NCBI GenBank assembly: GCA_026545225.1
Contig: CM048849.1
Coordinates: 7,466,041-7,530,040 of the forward strand
DNA length: 64,000 nucleotides
Origin: Cornus controversa
Lineage: Eukaryota; Streptophyta; Magnoliopsida; Cornales; Cornaceae
Direction: 5' to 3'
Positions 1 through 11,351 of this stretch are shown here, piece by piece. Under the pieces are notes generated by a model that was not told where the DNA came from, ran no database searches, and worked only from the letters and a program-made list of their open reading frames with translations. Numbering within the stretch: position 1 is the first letter of the stretch; every line of letters starts with the position of its first letter. A program made the translations under genes and the position numbers.

Positions 1-24
1 ATCATCCATGCAGAACACATCACT

Positions 25-807
25 CTAATCTAGGGGGTGTTGGATAGCATTGAACACATTAAGCTTGACATTCATGTTGTCAAATGAAATATCCATGTTC
101 CCCGACCTACAATTTATGCAAGCATCAGTAGTAGCTAAGAAAGGTCGACCAAGGATCACTGGAATGTGCCTCTTTGGATTGTGAACCGGCTCAGTGTCAA
201 GTACAATGAAATCAACAGGAAAGTAGAACTTGTCCACTTTAATGAGCACGTCTTCTATGATTCCTCGGGGCTGCTTTGTTGATCTATCTGCAAATTGCAA
301 TACCACCGAGGTAGGCTTCAATTCTCCCAAGCCCAATTGTAAGTAGACTGAATAGGGTAGCAAATTCACACTTGCACCCAAATCAAGAAGAGCTTTATCC
401 ACATGGTGCTCCCTAATAATGCATGAGATAGTTGGAGTACCAGGATCTTTGTACTTGGGAGGAGTACACTGCTGAATTATTGAACTTACTTGTTGTGGCA
501 GCATCACTTTCTTTGGCACATGGCTTTTAGAACGCCTTTTCTGAGTGCACAAGTCCTTCAAAAATTTAGCATAAGGAGGAATTTGCTTGATGGTATCAAG
601 GAGTGGCAAATTAATTTTCATTTGTCGAAACACCTCCATCATGTCATGCAGCTTGTCCCCTTGCTTTCCCAATTTAGATGCTTCAAGGAAACGTTGTGAG
701 AAAGGAGCCTTGGGCTCATAAGGAATTTCAGCACTTGGACTTGTGGTCACTTTTTTTTCTTCTTTATTCTCACCCACCTTATTATCAATTATTTTCCCAC
801 TTCTCAA
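25..807 (-). pseudogene. Athila-like Ty3/gypsy protease region (partial)
   Basis: Retroviral-type aspartic protease segment of a minus-strand Ty3/gypsy element. The protein carries ALLDLGASVNLLP, the D-L-G-A form of the active-site motif usual in this plant lineage. It also has the downstream VDFIVLD and ILGRPFLAT strands of the protease fold. It is closely similar in order and content to the protease at 12807-14192, including the KINLPLLD...IPPYAKFLKDLCTQK stretch before the protease. The frame stops at TAG (25-27), but the same frame continues to the window edge with residues SDVFCMDD, matching the other copy. The stop is therefore probably a nonsense mutation. Upstream it joins the gag frame at 985-2317 through a short broken stretch. 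No RT or integrase is visible because the window ends here. Confidence 0.85.
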
Positions 808-984
808 AGTGGTAATAGCTTGGACTTACTCATGGTGTGTGTTGCTTGTGGAAGCTTGCATCCCTCTTGGATTAGCAATTGGTTGAATAGGGAGCTTCCC
901 TTCTTCTCTTCTACTCAATGAAGTAGCAAGCTGTCCAAACTGAGACTCCAGTTTAGCAATGGATTGAGAATGTGAGTGCACTAG

Positions 985-2317
985 CTAAACTGTAGATTGT
1001 ACTATTGCTGCAGTAGCTTGCACTGTCTCTATAAGAGAATCAAGCTTGTCAAATTTAGACAAGGTAAGAGTCAGCTTGTCTTCAATAGCAGAAATTCTTT
1101 GGGCCATAGGACTTTGTGTTTGATATTGCTGTTGAGGTACAAAAGTCCTAGGTTGATATGATGGTTGCATTGCTACCCCTTGATTACTGTAAGAAAAACC
1201 AGGATGATTCCTCCATGTGGGATTGTAAGTATTACCTCGTGGAGGATTCATTGGTCTAGTAAAAGTAGCTTGGACTTGCTCATGTTGAATATCAGAAAAT
1301 TGCCCCACTGAAGGACAATTGCTCACATTATGCATAGGACTAGAGCAAAATTCACAAGGGCCTAGCAATGAAGAATTTGAAGCAGAAGGAGTTTGATTGG
1401 CAGCCATAATTCTGTGCAATTAAATCAATGTCAGTTGGCATAGCTTCTGAAGCACCAACCTCAAAAATTCCATCAGTCTTCCTTGTAGTGGCAGGTCTGC
1501 TAGAACGAGTAGAGGACATATGTTGCAGAGAGTTGTCACTAAGATTTTCAAATAAGGTCCATGCCTCTTCTTCACTCTTCAACATAAAGGTACCTCCACA
1601 CGACGCATCGACCATATGTCTGTTGGCTTCTGTCAGCCCTTTATGAAAACTCTGCACTAATTGCCACTTAGGAACTTGATGATGAGGACACTTCCTAAGA
1701 AGGTCCTTGAATCTTTCCCATGTCTCATAAAATTGTTCCCCTTCATGTTGGGAGAAACCAGTGATAGCACGTCTGAACTGATTGGTCTTCCCTATCGGAA
1801 AATACTTCTTGAGAAACTCATGTTGCATTTGAGTCCAAGTCGTGATAGAACCAGCCGGTAGAGAATTGAACCAATACTTTGCTTTGTCTTTCAGAGAGAA
1901 TGGAAAAAGTCTCATTCTGAAAGCATCTTCAGAGAAGTTATGAATTTTTGTAGTTGAGCACACTTCAATGAAGTCATCCAGATGCTTGTAATGGTCTTCT
2001 TGAGTCAGCCCAAAATAAGATGGTAGCATTTGAATAATGCTGGACTTGATCTCATAATTCTGTGCTGTGACATTGGGCAGTTGAAAACCTGTTGGCGAGG
2101 TATATGTCTCAGGAACATAGTAGTCCCTCAGCAATCTAGCTCTTTCTCCATCAGCATTAGGAACAAGGTTGTTATTCCTCTCTTCTGCCATGTCTTCAAT
2201 TATTTCTTCCTCTTGCACAATGGTATCAACAGGGATGTTCCTCTGTTGTCTAAGAGTACGTTCAGGCTCAGGATCAAGAGGTATCAAATGATCAGCTACA
2301 GAACGATGACCTTGCAT
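985..2317 (-). pseudogene. Athila-like Ty3/gypsy gag, frameshifted
   Basis: Gag capsid/nucleocapsid polyprotein of the same minus-strand element. The first frame (2317 to about 1420) holds the retrotransposon gag domain, with blocks such as FPFSLKDKAKYWFNSLP, EFLKKYFPIGKTNQFRRAITGF and CPHHQVPKWQLVQSFHKGL. The second frame (1419-985) holds a zinc knuckle, CEFCSSPMHNVSNC (C-x2-C-x4-H-x4-C), and a glutamine-rich tail. The two frames overlap near 1352-1419, so one indel breaks the protein. Gag of plant Ty3 elements packages the RNA in cytoplasmic particles. The reading order (gag nearest the primer site at 2440, protease to the left) fixes the element on the minus strand. Confidence 0.87.
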
Positions 2318-2439
2318 ATATTAACCAAAAGCACTTGAAAAGAAAACAAAAACAAAATTAAAAATAAAATATAAAAATTTCCTAAACTAAAAATCCAATT
2401 AAAACTAATTCTGTAAAATCCAATCAATCAAATAGATAA

Positions 2440-2457
2440 TCCCCGGCAACGGCGCCA
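2440..2457 (-). other. tRNA primer-binding site of the left Athila-like element
   Basis: On the minus strand this reads TGGCGCCGTTGCCGGGGA, the 18-nt primer-binding site complementary to the 3' end of plant tRNA-Asp. It is characteristic of Athila-type elements. It lies 6 bases from the LTR end at 2464 and is identical to the site at 11073-11090. Confidence 0.88.
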
Positions 2458-2463
2458 AAAAAT

Positions 2464-3985
2464 TGCTTCGTGTGTGAGTGTGACTCAAAAAGTATATCAA
2501 TTAAAAATTTCCACACTTCGCAATAGAACGAATTCCTTGCAGAATAGGGCTATCGAAAGGGGTATCGTACCTCAGGGATTATGGTCTGATGAGTTAGAAT
2601 ACGGAATTAATTCTAATTAAATTTAAGAGAAAAGAATTCTGATTTTTAAACTAATTAAAAAGATAAAATAAAATAAATTAAAGATAAATAAGATAGTGAA
2701 GATAATAGGAGAGAAATCTAGAGTGTTTAACTTCACCACTAACTCCACAATCAATGGTCAATTGAATCAACCATAGGGGAATTACATCATGCATAAGTGG
2801 TGTCGGTGGCTACAAGCTCACCTTCATCCGTCAAGAAGATAACATATGATTAAGGCTAAGCCATGGACTATCTTCGATTGGCATGGGCCATCTGCCTAAC
2901 TACTCTAATCTAGGGTGCAGTATGGTTCATCTTCTCTAGGCATAATCCATCAAAACTCATAACAATATATTCAGTGATTACCATTGTGTAATAATCTCTC
3001 TCATGATCACAGAAAATAAGAGAGATTGAGTTCAATAACAACAACTAAATATCTAAGACAAGATAAGAAATCATTGAGATTGAATTTACAAGACTTTTAT
3101 TGCTCAATTCTATAATAAGAATCCTCTGAATTATATAATCTATGCATGTATATAAAGGTCCCCAATAATTAAAACAATCAAACCATTGATGCTTTGTTAG
3201 GGCTACATCAAAACCCTAGTGGATGAACTAGCCGCTCATGGTAAAAGAAGAAGATTCAACTGTTGAGGAAGAAGACATCATCTTTCTGAATTATGCGTAT
3301 GACTTCGTTCTCCAATGGCTCTACAATATGTTTCTGTTCTATTCTCAGCCCTCTCAGACTCTCCAATCTCTCTGTTAGCTCATCTCCTTGTTCCTCCCTC
3401 AACTCAGCCTCTTAGTCTTCACTTTATTCCCCAAGAGAATACACCGAAGTCCTAATCCAATTAGGAATAAATTAGGGTTTCCCGCAGCACTAATCAGGTG
3501 GGTTTTTTCTGCTGACTTCGGCCCAACTTTTGACCCACTAGAAGTCCGATTTACGGAATTTTCGTGAAATACAAAAGTGTGCAGAATCAAATTTCGTTCA
3601 ACCTTATGCAAAAATAATGTCGATTTAAGGCTCAAAAATAAGACTTCTAGTCCGTTTTCCAAAATGGGATTAAGACTGTATTATGCGCAGATTTGGGCTT
3701 CAGGCCCGAAACCTTCTTAAGCAGCTGTAATTCTCTTGGACCTCTTTCTTGGGCTGATTTGAGTTGAAATAAATGGTTGAGTGAATCTCCTTGATGTAGG
3801 CTTCATCTCACCATCTTGGATGTCTTCTTTAAAAGTCCAAAAGCTTGGTTTTAACTGAAATAATCATTAAGACCCTGAAAATATAGAAAACACTAAAACA
3901 AAGTAAAATCACAAAATAATCTATCACTAAGAGAATAAAATACATAAGTTAAGAGGCTAGAATGCGTAACATTCAATGCCTATCA
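2464..3985 (-). mobile_element. 5' LTR of the left Athila-like element
   Basis: LTR of about 1.52 kb on the minus strand. Read on that strand it starts TGATAGGCATTGAATG, resembling the start of the complete element's LTR (TGATAAGTGTTCAATT), and ends in ACACGAAGCA just before the primer site. Near its end it has the 'GTACGATACCCC' block seen in the other LTR as 'GGATCGATACCC'. The partner LTR is outside the window, so the boundaries rest on comparison with 9647-11066 and on TG...CA ends. Confidence 0.65.
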
Positions 3986-5931
3986 GTTAAATATATATAT
4001 GTGATTATATATGTGGAAGCAGTAGTAGAAATGCATGCTAAATATGAATATAACTTTTGGCGGGCATTTGCAAAGCATGATTATGATATGCTAGGTATTA
4101 TATATGTTCTTATTACATATGTGGGTGACGTAATATATATGTGTTTATATATTGTGAGTGGAATGTATGTAATTACTTGTGATAAATACATGCATTGAGT
4201 GAAGCAATATGATATTTGTGCTAGTATTGGCGCATATGTGAATTATGTACATGATTTGACATATATGTGCTTATATGTGGGCTTATGTGAGTTTAATGTG
4301 TGCTATCAATACATAAAAATGTGTGCATTAGTGAAGCATGATTAAAATTTAATTAAGTGAAGTTTGTGAGCACATGTGAGTTTTATACTAGATTCTATAT
4401 GTATATATAATCATACATGTGGCTTTGTAGAGAAGAAATGCATGTTATGTGCTTATAACTAGCATACGCATTGTGAAGCATAAAAATTTGAGTGCTTGAT
4501 TGTTATATGTTCGAAATGCATATATGGGGCCATTGTGAGAAAACGGGGAGGTGTGGTCAAGTTACGTAGAGTAGGGCAATACTCAGTTATAGTTGTAATT
4601 GTGAAGTGGTCTAATCACCTCGGAGTATGTGATGACTCGGTGATAATCTATCTAATCACCTCAGAGTATGTGATGACTCGGTGATGAACTCTCTAATCAC
4701 CTCGGAGTATGTGATGACTCGGTGATAATTTATCTAATCACCTTGGAGTATGTGATGACTCGGTGATAAATTCCAAAACCAACTAATCACCTTGGAGTAT
4801 GTGATGACTCGGTGGTGGTGTTGGAGTTGTGTGGGAGGCATTTCGGTCACATGATTGGTTAAAAATCATGTCAGGATATCGGGTTGAGTCTGGAAGAGGG
4901 ACAAGTGTGTGAACTTACTTACATTATCTATTGTGAAGCATGCTATGTATTTAACACATTCTTATACATGCGTTGCTTGTGAATGAACATGATACATGTT
5001 GGATGTTTGTTTTTGAGCATGTTGTATGGATTTCAATGCATCTTAATTACATCTGAGATTGCTACTTGTTGAGTAGGAGACGTGATGATTGATTTACATT
5101 GTTTATGTAAATGCTTAGACATATATGTTCTATATATATATTAATGCCTGATGTTTACTGCTTTCAAGCACGTTGAAAATGATTTCAAAAATCATGTGTA
5201 GTTGACTTATATGTATATATGTGCTAGGTTTGTCATATGCGTTATTGGTTCATGTATACTAGGCGGAGCATGATTTAAATATGGTGATATATTTAAATGT
5301 GTATGTTTTTGAGAATATGTGAGGATCGACCTGCTGCAGCGGTGATAGTATGGTTTTACATACCTTGTTGGGCCTTTGAGCTCACCCCCTCCCAGGTTTT
5401 GCAGGTATTGCTGATTTTGGAGTCAGTTAGGGGACTCATAGTACCAGTTGTAGAGGTAGTGATTAGACTCCTTAGAATTTAATTTATGTCCAACATAGTA
5501 GATGAATGTTGTACGTTTGGATTAAATGTATGAAGTAATTATGTTGATTCAATCCCTTCAGTTGTATTTCATTCATATGATGTATGTATATGAGACGGAC
5601 ATTCAGGGACTGAGACATATTTTTTTTATCATATTATGTATGTTGTAGAAATGCTGGGGGGACACGTGCTCAGAAGTGTCCATTTTTTATTTTTAAATAT
5701 GAATGCTGGGGGGGACACGTGCCCATAAGTGTCCATTTGAATGTACAGCAAGGATAACATATCAGGATCTGATTTATTAGAATGGGTCATGCCCAATTTT
5801 TGTGAAAATAATAGGAAATTGAGATTGTATGATCAGGTGGTGATTATAGCATTAGGGTGATCTCACGGATTCACACTCGGGATTCGGGTCAGTTCGGGGG
5901 AGTCCCAGCGGTCCGGGTTTCGGGGCGTGAC
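3986..5931 (+). mobile_element. Old LTR remnant, probably chromovirus-like Ty3/gypsy
   Basis: No coding potential. The right end reads GGTTTCGGGGCGTGACA, an ending I associate with LTRs of Tekay-type plant Ty3 elements. Around 5375-5405 there is a GAGCTCACCCCCTCCCAGG block followed by TTTTGCAGG, also common in such LTRs. No primer site follows at 5932, so this would be a 3' or solo LTR. Its left end is cut by the Athila-like LTR. It contains a 41-bp tandem array (4611-4815) and a two-copy repeat with GGGGACACGTGC (about 5650-5740). Family assignment is from memory of the end sequence only. Confidence 0.4.
4611..4815. repeat. 41-bp tandem repeat, five copies
   Basis: Units begin CTAATCACCT at 4611, 4652, 4693, 4734 and 4782, so the period is 41 bp three times and then 48 bp. 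Each unit also contains GATGACTCGGTGAT, so AATCACC and GGTGAT can pair within or between units. Confidence 0.9.
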
Positions 5932-7384
5932 AGCTACAATGAGAGGAATGAAAAATAGGAATGTAGAAGCCATTGGAGAATTTCCTCAAACACTTGGTGT
6001 GCAAGCTTTGAAAACATAAGCTTCAATATCACTTGGTTAGTTTTATCTCCCAAAATCAACACAAATCCTCCAACAATCAATCCCTTCCACTAATTCTACT
6101 TAAAAACAATCATAAATATCAATCACAATGATGTAATATATCATGCACAAGTTGTAGTAAAAGTTGATGCAAAGTGAAGGAAATATGGAGAGAAAAGCAC
6201 CATTGGAAGATGTAAGCATATAATGATCACATAGCACACATGCACTACTTTTATGTGCTGGCGGAGCCTATATGGACTGGTCCACCCCATTCTTAAACCG
6301 GTCCAAGGTGGTGCAATGAGTATGTTGACCACCTTTAACCAAAAATGTAATTTTTTAAAAAAATGCTTAAAAATATCACAAAAATTCCTAAAAATCTGGA
6401 AAAATAGGAAAATATTTTTGGGTTTTTATTTATGTGAAAATAAAAATATATAACAATCATATAATCATTAAAATTATTTTTTCACATAAAATAACAATGA
6501 GTTCTAAAATTTTTAGAAAAAATCAAGAAAATTCATGAATGCACAATTTTAAAACTCGTAAATTTGCCAATAAAATTCATCATTAAATTTATAATCATGG
6601 CATAATTTCTAATACACAAATATTTATAAAAATTTAGAAATTCATCTAATAAATCGATGTATGTGTGCACAATCCAACTTCATCAAAATTAATCAAACCC
6701 CTTTGACCCATCTTCTAAAACACATTAGATGATAAGCAAATCAAACCATACATGATCAAATTATTTTTCATTAAATTTCATAATTTTTTTATTTTTAAGA
6801 TGGTGGCTTTCACACTTATGGGCAGCCAGCTATTTTATTCAAAACAACTCTTTTTAAAAGATACCTCATTGAAGATTTATGTCGTAGTGGAAGTTTCGAA
6901 CACATCCCGAATGTAGCCTTTTTTTCTTTTGTTTTAGATTATCAGCAATTTTTTTTTTTTCATGCTGAATTAGAAATAGAATCTTTTTCTTTTTCATTTT
7001 TTTTCATTGATCATTTAAGCCTTCAATGCTACTCATACAATATATCCTAGTCAACTTCACATTAGTTTTCAATCAATTCTCTCAAAGTTGGAATAGTGCA
7101 CAAATTTTATGAACTCAAAAGATTCACCTCTAAAAAGAAATAGATATAGCACATTAGGCATCAATGCCTAGATCATAAACTCAAGTACTTCATTTATTGA
7201 TAAACTAAGTGTCTCAATTATACATTCACAATTCAAAGTGAACTTAAATAAAAATATAGAGAATTCACATTATTTCATAGAAAAATATGATTTCTACATT
7301 GACATGATTATTATAAAAAATAAACAAAACATAACCTAAAAATAATATGGTCCAATGGAAAACAAATAATGAACATAAGCTCAG
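5932..7384. other. AT-rich region with no recognisable gene
   Basis: Runs of A/T, scattered short ORFs without recognisable domains, and no clear LTR ends. The part nearest 7384 may be the decayed continuation of the minus-strand copia element, but no protease or integrase motif can be read. Confidence 0.5.
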
Positions 7385-8648
7385 TCCATGGCCATAAAAA
7401 GTCCTAATGACCTAGTTAGGGAGTTTTACACCCAAAGACCTATTAGGAATAAATCCCATAGTATCAACAGGCACAAACTTCTCCAAATATTCCTTTCTCA
7501 TCCAAATTGTTTTAACATCCAACTTATTAGGAAAATAATGTGGAGAACCAGAAATATTTTTCTTTTTATTTGAATTCTTTTTAGCTTGAGAATTTTTGAG
7601 TTTCTTCAAATAATGTGGCTTTTTAGCATGATCTCTATTCTTAGCAAAAGAATTATGCACATGAAAATTAGAATTAAAATGTTTTCTCTTCTTATAGCAA
7701 TAGTGTTAACTATGTTCATTCTTACCACAAAAAGTACAATGAAGCACACTGGACACAACATTAGCATGCATAGACTCAACTTGAAGCTTAGGTTTGGGTG
7801 CAGAAAAATTCAAGTTCTTGGGTTTAACAAACACAATTTTACCCTTAGATGATGACCCAACAAAACCTAGTCCAGTCTTATCTCCTACAAGCTTACCAAC
7901 ACTAATCATGCTATCAAGTTTAATTTTACAGAAGTAAAAGCAATTAATTTCTCTTGTAATTTTTTCAATTCAAGCTTAAGAAAATTAATTATAGCAACAA
8001 GAACATCTTTAGCAGAAATAACTTGACTTACCTCGCTTTCGAGAAACTTGACTTTACTTTGAAGATTTTGAATGTCAGCTTTAGTTTCTTCAATCAACTT
8101 CAATTGATCTTCATTCTTTTTCTTCAAAATTTTTTTCTCAATTTCCACCTTATTCTGGAGGTTTTGATTGACAATTTTTTCATTATCAATCAATTATTTT
8201 TTCTGCTCATTCTCTTTCTTCAATGTTTCTTTCTCTTTTACTACTAATTTGAGCTTTTTGGTTTGCTTCTTGTAAGCCTTTAATAATTCATCAAAGACTT
8301 CTTGCAACTTTCTTTCAAATGGTTCTTCATCTACTATCTTATCATTCAAATCATTAAAACCAACTTTACTCAATGTTGTATATTTTTTAAATTTACCTGC
8401 ATCAAAAACAAAATCATTAGCAGTATCATTATTAACATGAGAAATAGCAGGAAAAGCCACAAAACATCTTTCTTATTATTTTTACCTCTGCATTTAGAAG
8501 AATTTCCTTTTCTAAAATTTTTATTCTCTTTATTCTTAATGAATTTTTCATATTTTCTAGCAAAGATATTTATGTCATCCTTATGGTTTAACACATCACA
8601 TACATGGGATTGTTGAACTAATTTACCCTCTCTCTTATTAGTTTCCAT
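7385..8648 (-). pseudogene. SIRE-like Ty1/copia gag, broken into several frames
   Basis: Minus-strand gag relic read through several frames (8648-8370, 8460-8194, 8193-7906, 7909-7706, 7660-7412). It starts METNKREGKLV. The middle is a lysine/glutamate-rich coiled coil, LQSKVKFLESEVSQVISAKD, followed by KLVGDKTGLGFVG and a remnant zinc knuckle beginning CTFCGKNEH. It ends with TIWMRKEYLEKFVPVDTMG, which resembles the linker before protease in SIRE-type copia elements ('IWVRKD...'). Protease, integrase and RT are not found further left, so the element is truncated at about 7385. The primer site at 8721-8731 and the LTR to its right confirm the orientation. Confidence 0.75.
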
Positions 8649-8720
8649 GATGATTTTTGAAAAAAAAAATTGATTTTAAAAATACTTCGCAAGGAACTAC
8701 TCACAAATTAGATAACACTA

Positions 8721-8731
8721 CTCTGATACCA
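8721..8731 (-). other. tRNA-Met-type primer-binding site of the SIRE-like element
   Basis: The minus strand reads TGGTATCAGAG, the standard copia primer site matching initiator tRNA-Met. It is 4 bases from the LTR end at 8736. Confidence 0.85.
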
Positions 8732-8735
8732 ATTA

Positions 8736-9646
8736 TGAGTTGCACGGTGTGAAAGTGGCTGCAAAATTTAGATTTGAAACCTAGAGGGGGGATGATTAGG
8801 TTTACTCACTTTTTGCTTAATTATTTAGATTATCCAATTTTAAGTCCAATTAATAATTAAAGCAATCCCACAAAGCAAGTAAATAAATAAAGTGCAATAA
8901 AGTAAATGAATGCACCAGATGTACGTGGAAAACCAAATTGGAAAAAAACTACATGTGAGGCTTTGTAGCCCGGAGAAGCAAATCCACTATCGTCGAAGGA
9001 AAGTAAAATAGACTTTGTATCAAGTTCACACCCACTCCACTCTGACAAGAACTCTGATGTGGAACATCTCAGCCTTACAATTACGATTATCTCGTCCAAC
9101 TACTACAGATTCCCAGCAAATGTCAAAATCTTTTCAGAAGGGTAACTGGAAGAACACGAACACTCAGCAAGTATTTTGTCCCCTTCGTAGCACGATCTTC
9201 TTCTCCTTCCTCACCAACGAACAGTTATAGAAGAAACCAATCAAGTAACTTAATCATGAAGAAATATTCAATGCAGTCTTCGAACAGTTGATCAAGCAAA
9301 TAGAGATCACCCTAAATCACTTTGTGAAATATGTGTGTGCTCTCAAAAATATAAGCAAAGAATTTGAGAAAAAAATTCTCTGCTCAGAAAAATATCTCAA
9401 TGCTTTCTCTTTCTAGAAAATCTGTGTTTGATGTATAATGACAACTCTATGAAAGCACCCCAAGAGAGAAATTATATGAGATTTTTATAGAGATTAGAAA
9501 CCCTAATTTTCTTTAGAAAACAAGTTAAAATCAAGTAGGAAACAAGTCCCCATGATTTTAGAAAGTTTTGGGTCCAATCCGAGTCAAAACAAGATTAAAG
9601 AAGGCAAAATTTGCGTTGCAACCAACTTAGACCGGTCTAAGCTTTC
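8736..9646 (-). mobile_element. SIRE-like 5' LTR, U5-side part, interrupted
   Basis: LTR portion ending on the minus strand with CCGTGCAACTCA just before TAAT and the primer site. Bases from about 9018 onward match the separate LTR copy at 45598-46669. The LTR is cut at 9646 by the Athila-like element and continues at 19861. The joined length is about 1.32 kb. Short ORFs inside have no coding meaning. Confidence 0.85.
9642..9646. repeat. Target site duplication CTTTC (left copy)
   Basis: CTTTC immediately precedes the TGATAAG start of the LTR and is repeated at 19856-19860 after the closing CACATCA. The related SIRE LTR at 46218-46222 has a single CTTTC at the same place. Confidence 0.95.
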
Positions 9647-11066
9647 TGATAAGTGTTCAATTCTATGCATTTGAACCCTCTTTCTTACATACGTTAGTTT
9701 CATTTTTGCATTTACCAAGATATGTGTACGGTATTTTTGTGTTTTTGATGTTTTGCAGGTATTGGAGTAAATGGAGCAAAGTTGGAAGCTTTCTGCAGTC
9801 AAGAGAAGAAATCAGAAAATGCAGCCCAAGGCATCTCGATCAATCGAGATGTTGATCTCGATTAATCGAAATCTCGATTGATCGAGATCTCATTTCGATT
9901 GATCTAAATCTCGATCAATCGAGATTCAATCTCGATCAATCGAGATGCTGCAGAGCCCACTTGGCCACTTGCTCACCTGCTCTCCCACTTGCAACAAAAT
10001 CCCCCTTTTTGCACGACTTAGGGGGATTGTCTGACTTGAACAAGACTTTTGGGGGCCTTCTTGATACAAGAGATATATATAATGATATATATATATATAT
10101 GGTGGGCCCCAAAGGAGAAAAAGGAGCCAAAAAGCACCAAAAAGCCACACATATCTCATATCTCTCAACATACATCAAGATACAAGAGAGAGACCTTCGG
10201 GAGAGGGGGAGGAGAAGCTGAACCAGACCAAGAAGCTTCACTTTCTTCATCAATGGAAGGGTGCAAGGCAACCATGAGCAACTAACTCTTCTACTAGGGT
10301 GTTGGTTTCAACCCCTAGCCATGTAAACTTGTTCATCTTTGTAGCTCTTGGGATTTGTAATTAAATGTTGATTATTTAGCCTAGTGATTATGTACACAAA
10401 TACATCTCTTATATATATTCATTTGATTTGGAATTTATTCTTGTCTTAGAGTAGATTTTGTCACTTGAATGCACAACATTTGCATATTCCACAAGAAGTG
10501 CAAATGATGGCTAGATAATGGTGTTTAAATGAATGTGTGATGTTAGTTTGTATAGACCATGCCAAGACAAGGTAGTTTGGATGCATGTAGTGTTCACTTA
10601 GAGAGTAGAGTAATTAGGTAGTTAGTTAGGTTGAAGAGCTATGCTTGTTGAAGATGGATTATGATAGGTTAGCACACACATTGATCTTTTGATATGTCAT
10701 TGAGGTCACAAGCCTAATGACATTGTTAGGCATTTAATTAATGAATCCCATGCTTGCTACACTTATGAACATGTGAATGGCTAGTGGTGGAAACCAACCC
10801 TAGTTCTCTCTCCCAACTTTAAACTCTTTACTTTTCTTGTCATTTCATTCATGCAATAGTTTTTAAACACAAATTCAAAAATCTGTTTTTTGAATTAAAG
10901 TAGAATTAATCTTCCTTTAAGACAATTGTGACTAGTCCTCGTGGGATCGATACCCTCTATATAGAACCTTATCTACAAAGATTCGTGCTCTTGCGAGTGG
11001 TTAAATTATATTTTGATAAAAAGGGCAAAATTAAGCTTATAATATAATTTAGTTCCGACCACATCA
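9647..11066 (+). mobile_element. 5' LTR of the complete Athila-like element
   Basis: 1420 bp, TGATAAG...CACATCA. A cluster of palindromic TCGATTGATCGA-type motifs lies at about 9828-9948. An alternating TA stretch at about 10073-10100, followed by CT/GA-rich sequence, is a plausible core promoter. The U5 side contains GGGATCGATACCCTC near 10952. ORFs at 9926-10285 are chance frames shared by both LTRs. Confidence 0.95.
9828..9948. repeat. Palindromic TCGATYRATCGA cluster in the 5' LTR
   Basis: About seven tandem or near-tandem copies of ATCTCGATCAATCGAGAT-like units. The best units are perfect 8+2+8 inverted repeats. The same cluster occurs in the 3' LTR at about 18616-18735, and a larger one lies in the internal region at 14360-14745. 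Confidence 0.9.
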
Positions 11067-11072
11067 AAATTT

Positions 11073-11090
11073 TGGCGCCGTTGCCGGGGA
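11073..11090 (+). other. tRNA-Asp-type primer-binding site
   Basis: TGGCGCCGTTGCCGGGGA, six bases after the LTR end. It is complementary to the 3' end of plant tRNA-Asp and primes minus-strand DNA synthesis. Confidence 0.92.
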
Positions 11091-11351
11091 CTACGGTTTT
11101 ATTGTTGCCATTGGAAGATTAAATCTGGTTTAATTCTTAGGCTAGAAATTCTTTCATTCTTTTTGTATATATTTTGTTCTTATTTCTCAAACTTCTTAAT
11201 TTTAGGTATACCACATAGCGGGCATCAAAGAGAAGTAAACTTAGAACCCTTTGTGAGTATAACGCCTAAAATTAGTGGTTTGAATTCATTCATTCTTTTT
11301 GTATAGATTATTGTTACTTTGTGTATTGAGGTGTTGTTTGATTGTTAATGC

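Noticed and set aside
9926..10285. Overlapping ORFs on both strands, repeated at 18713-19074
   Set aside because: They lie in the LTR and recur only because the LTRs are duplicates; they include TA microsatellite-coded residues and no domain.
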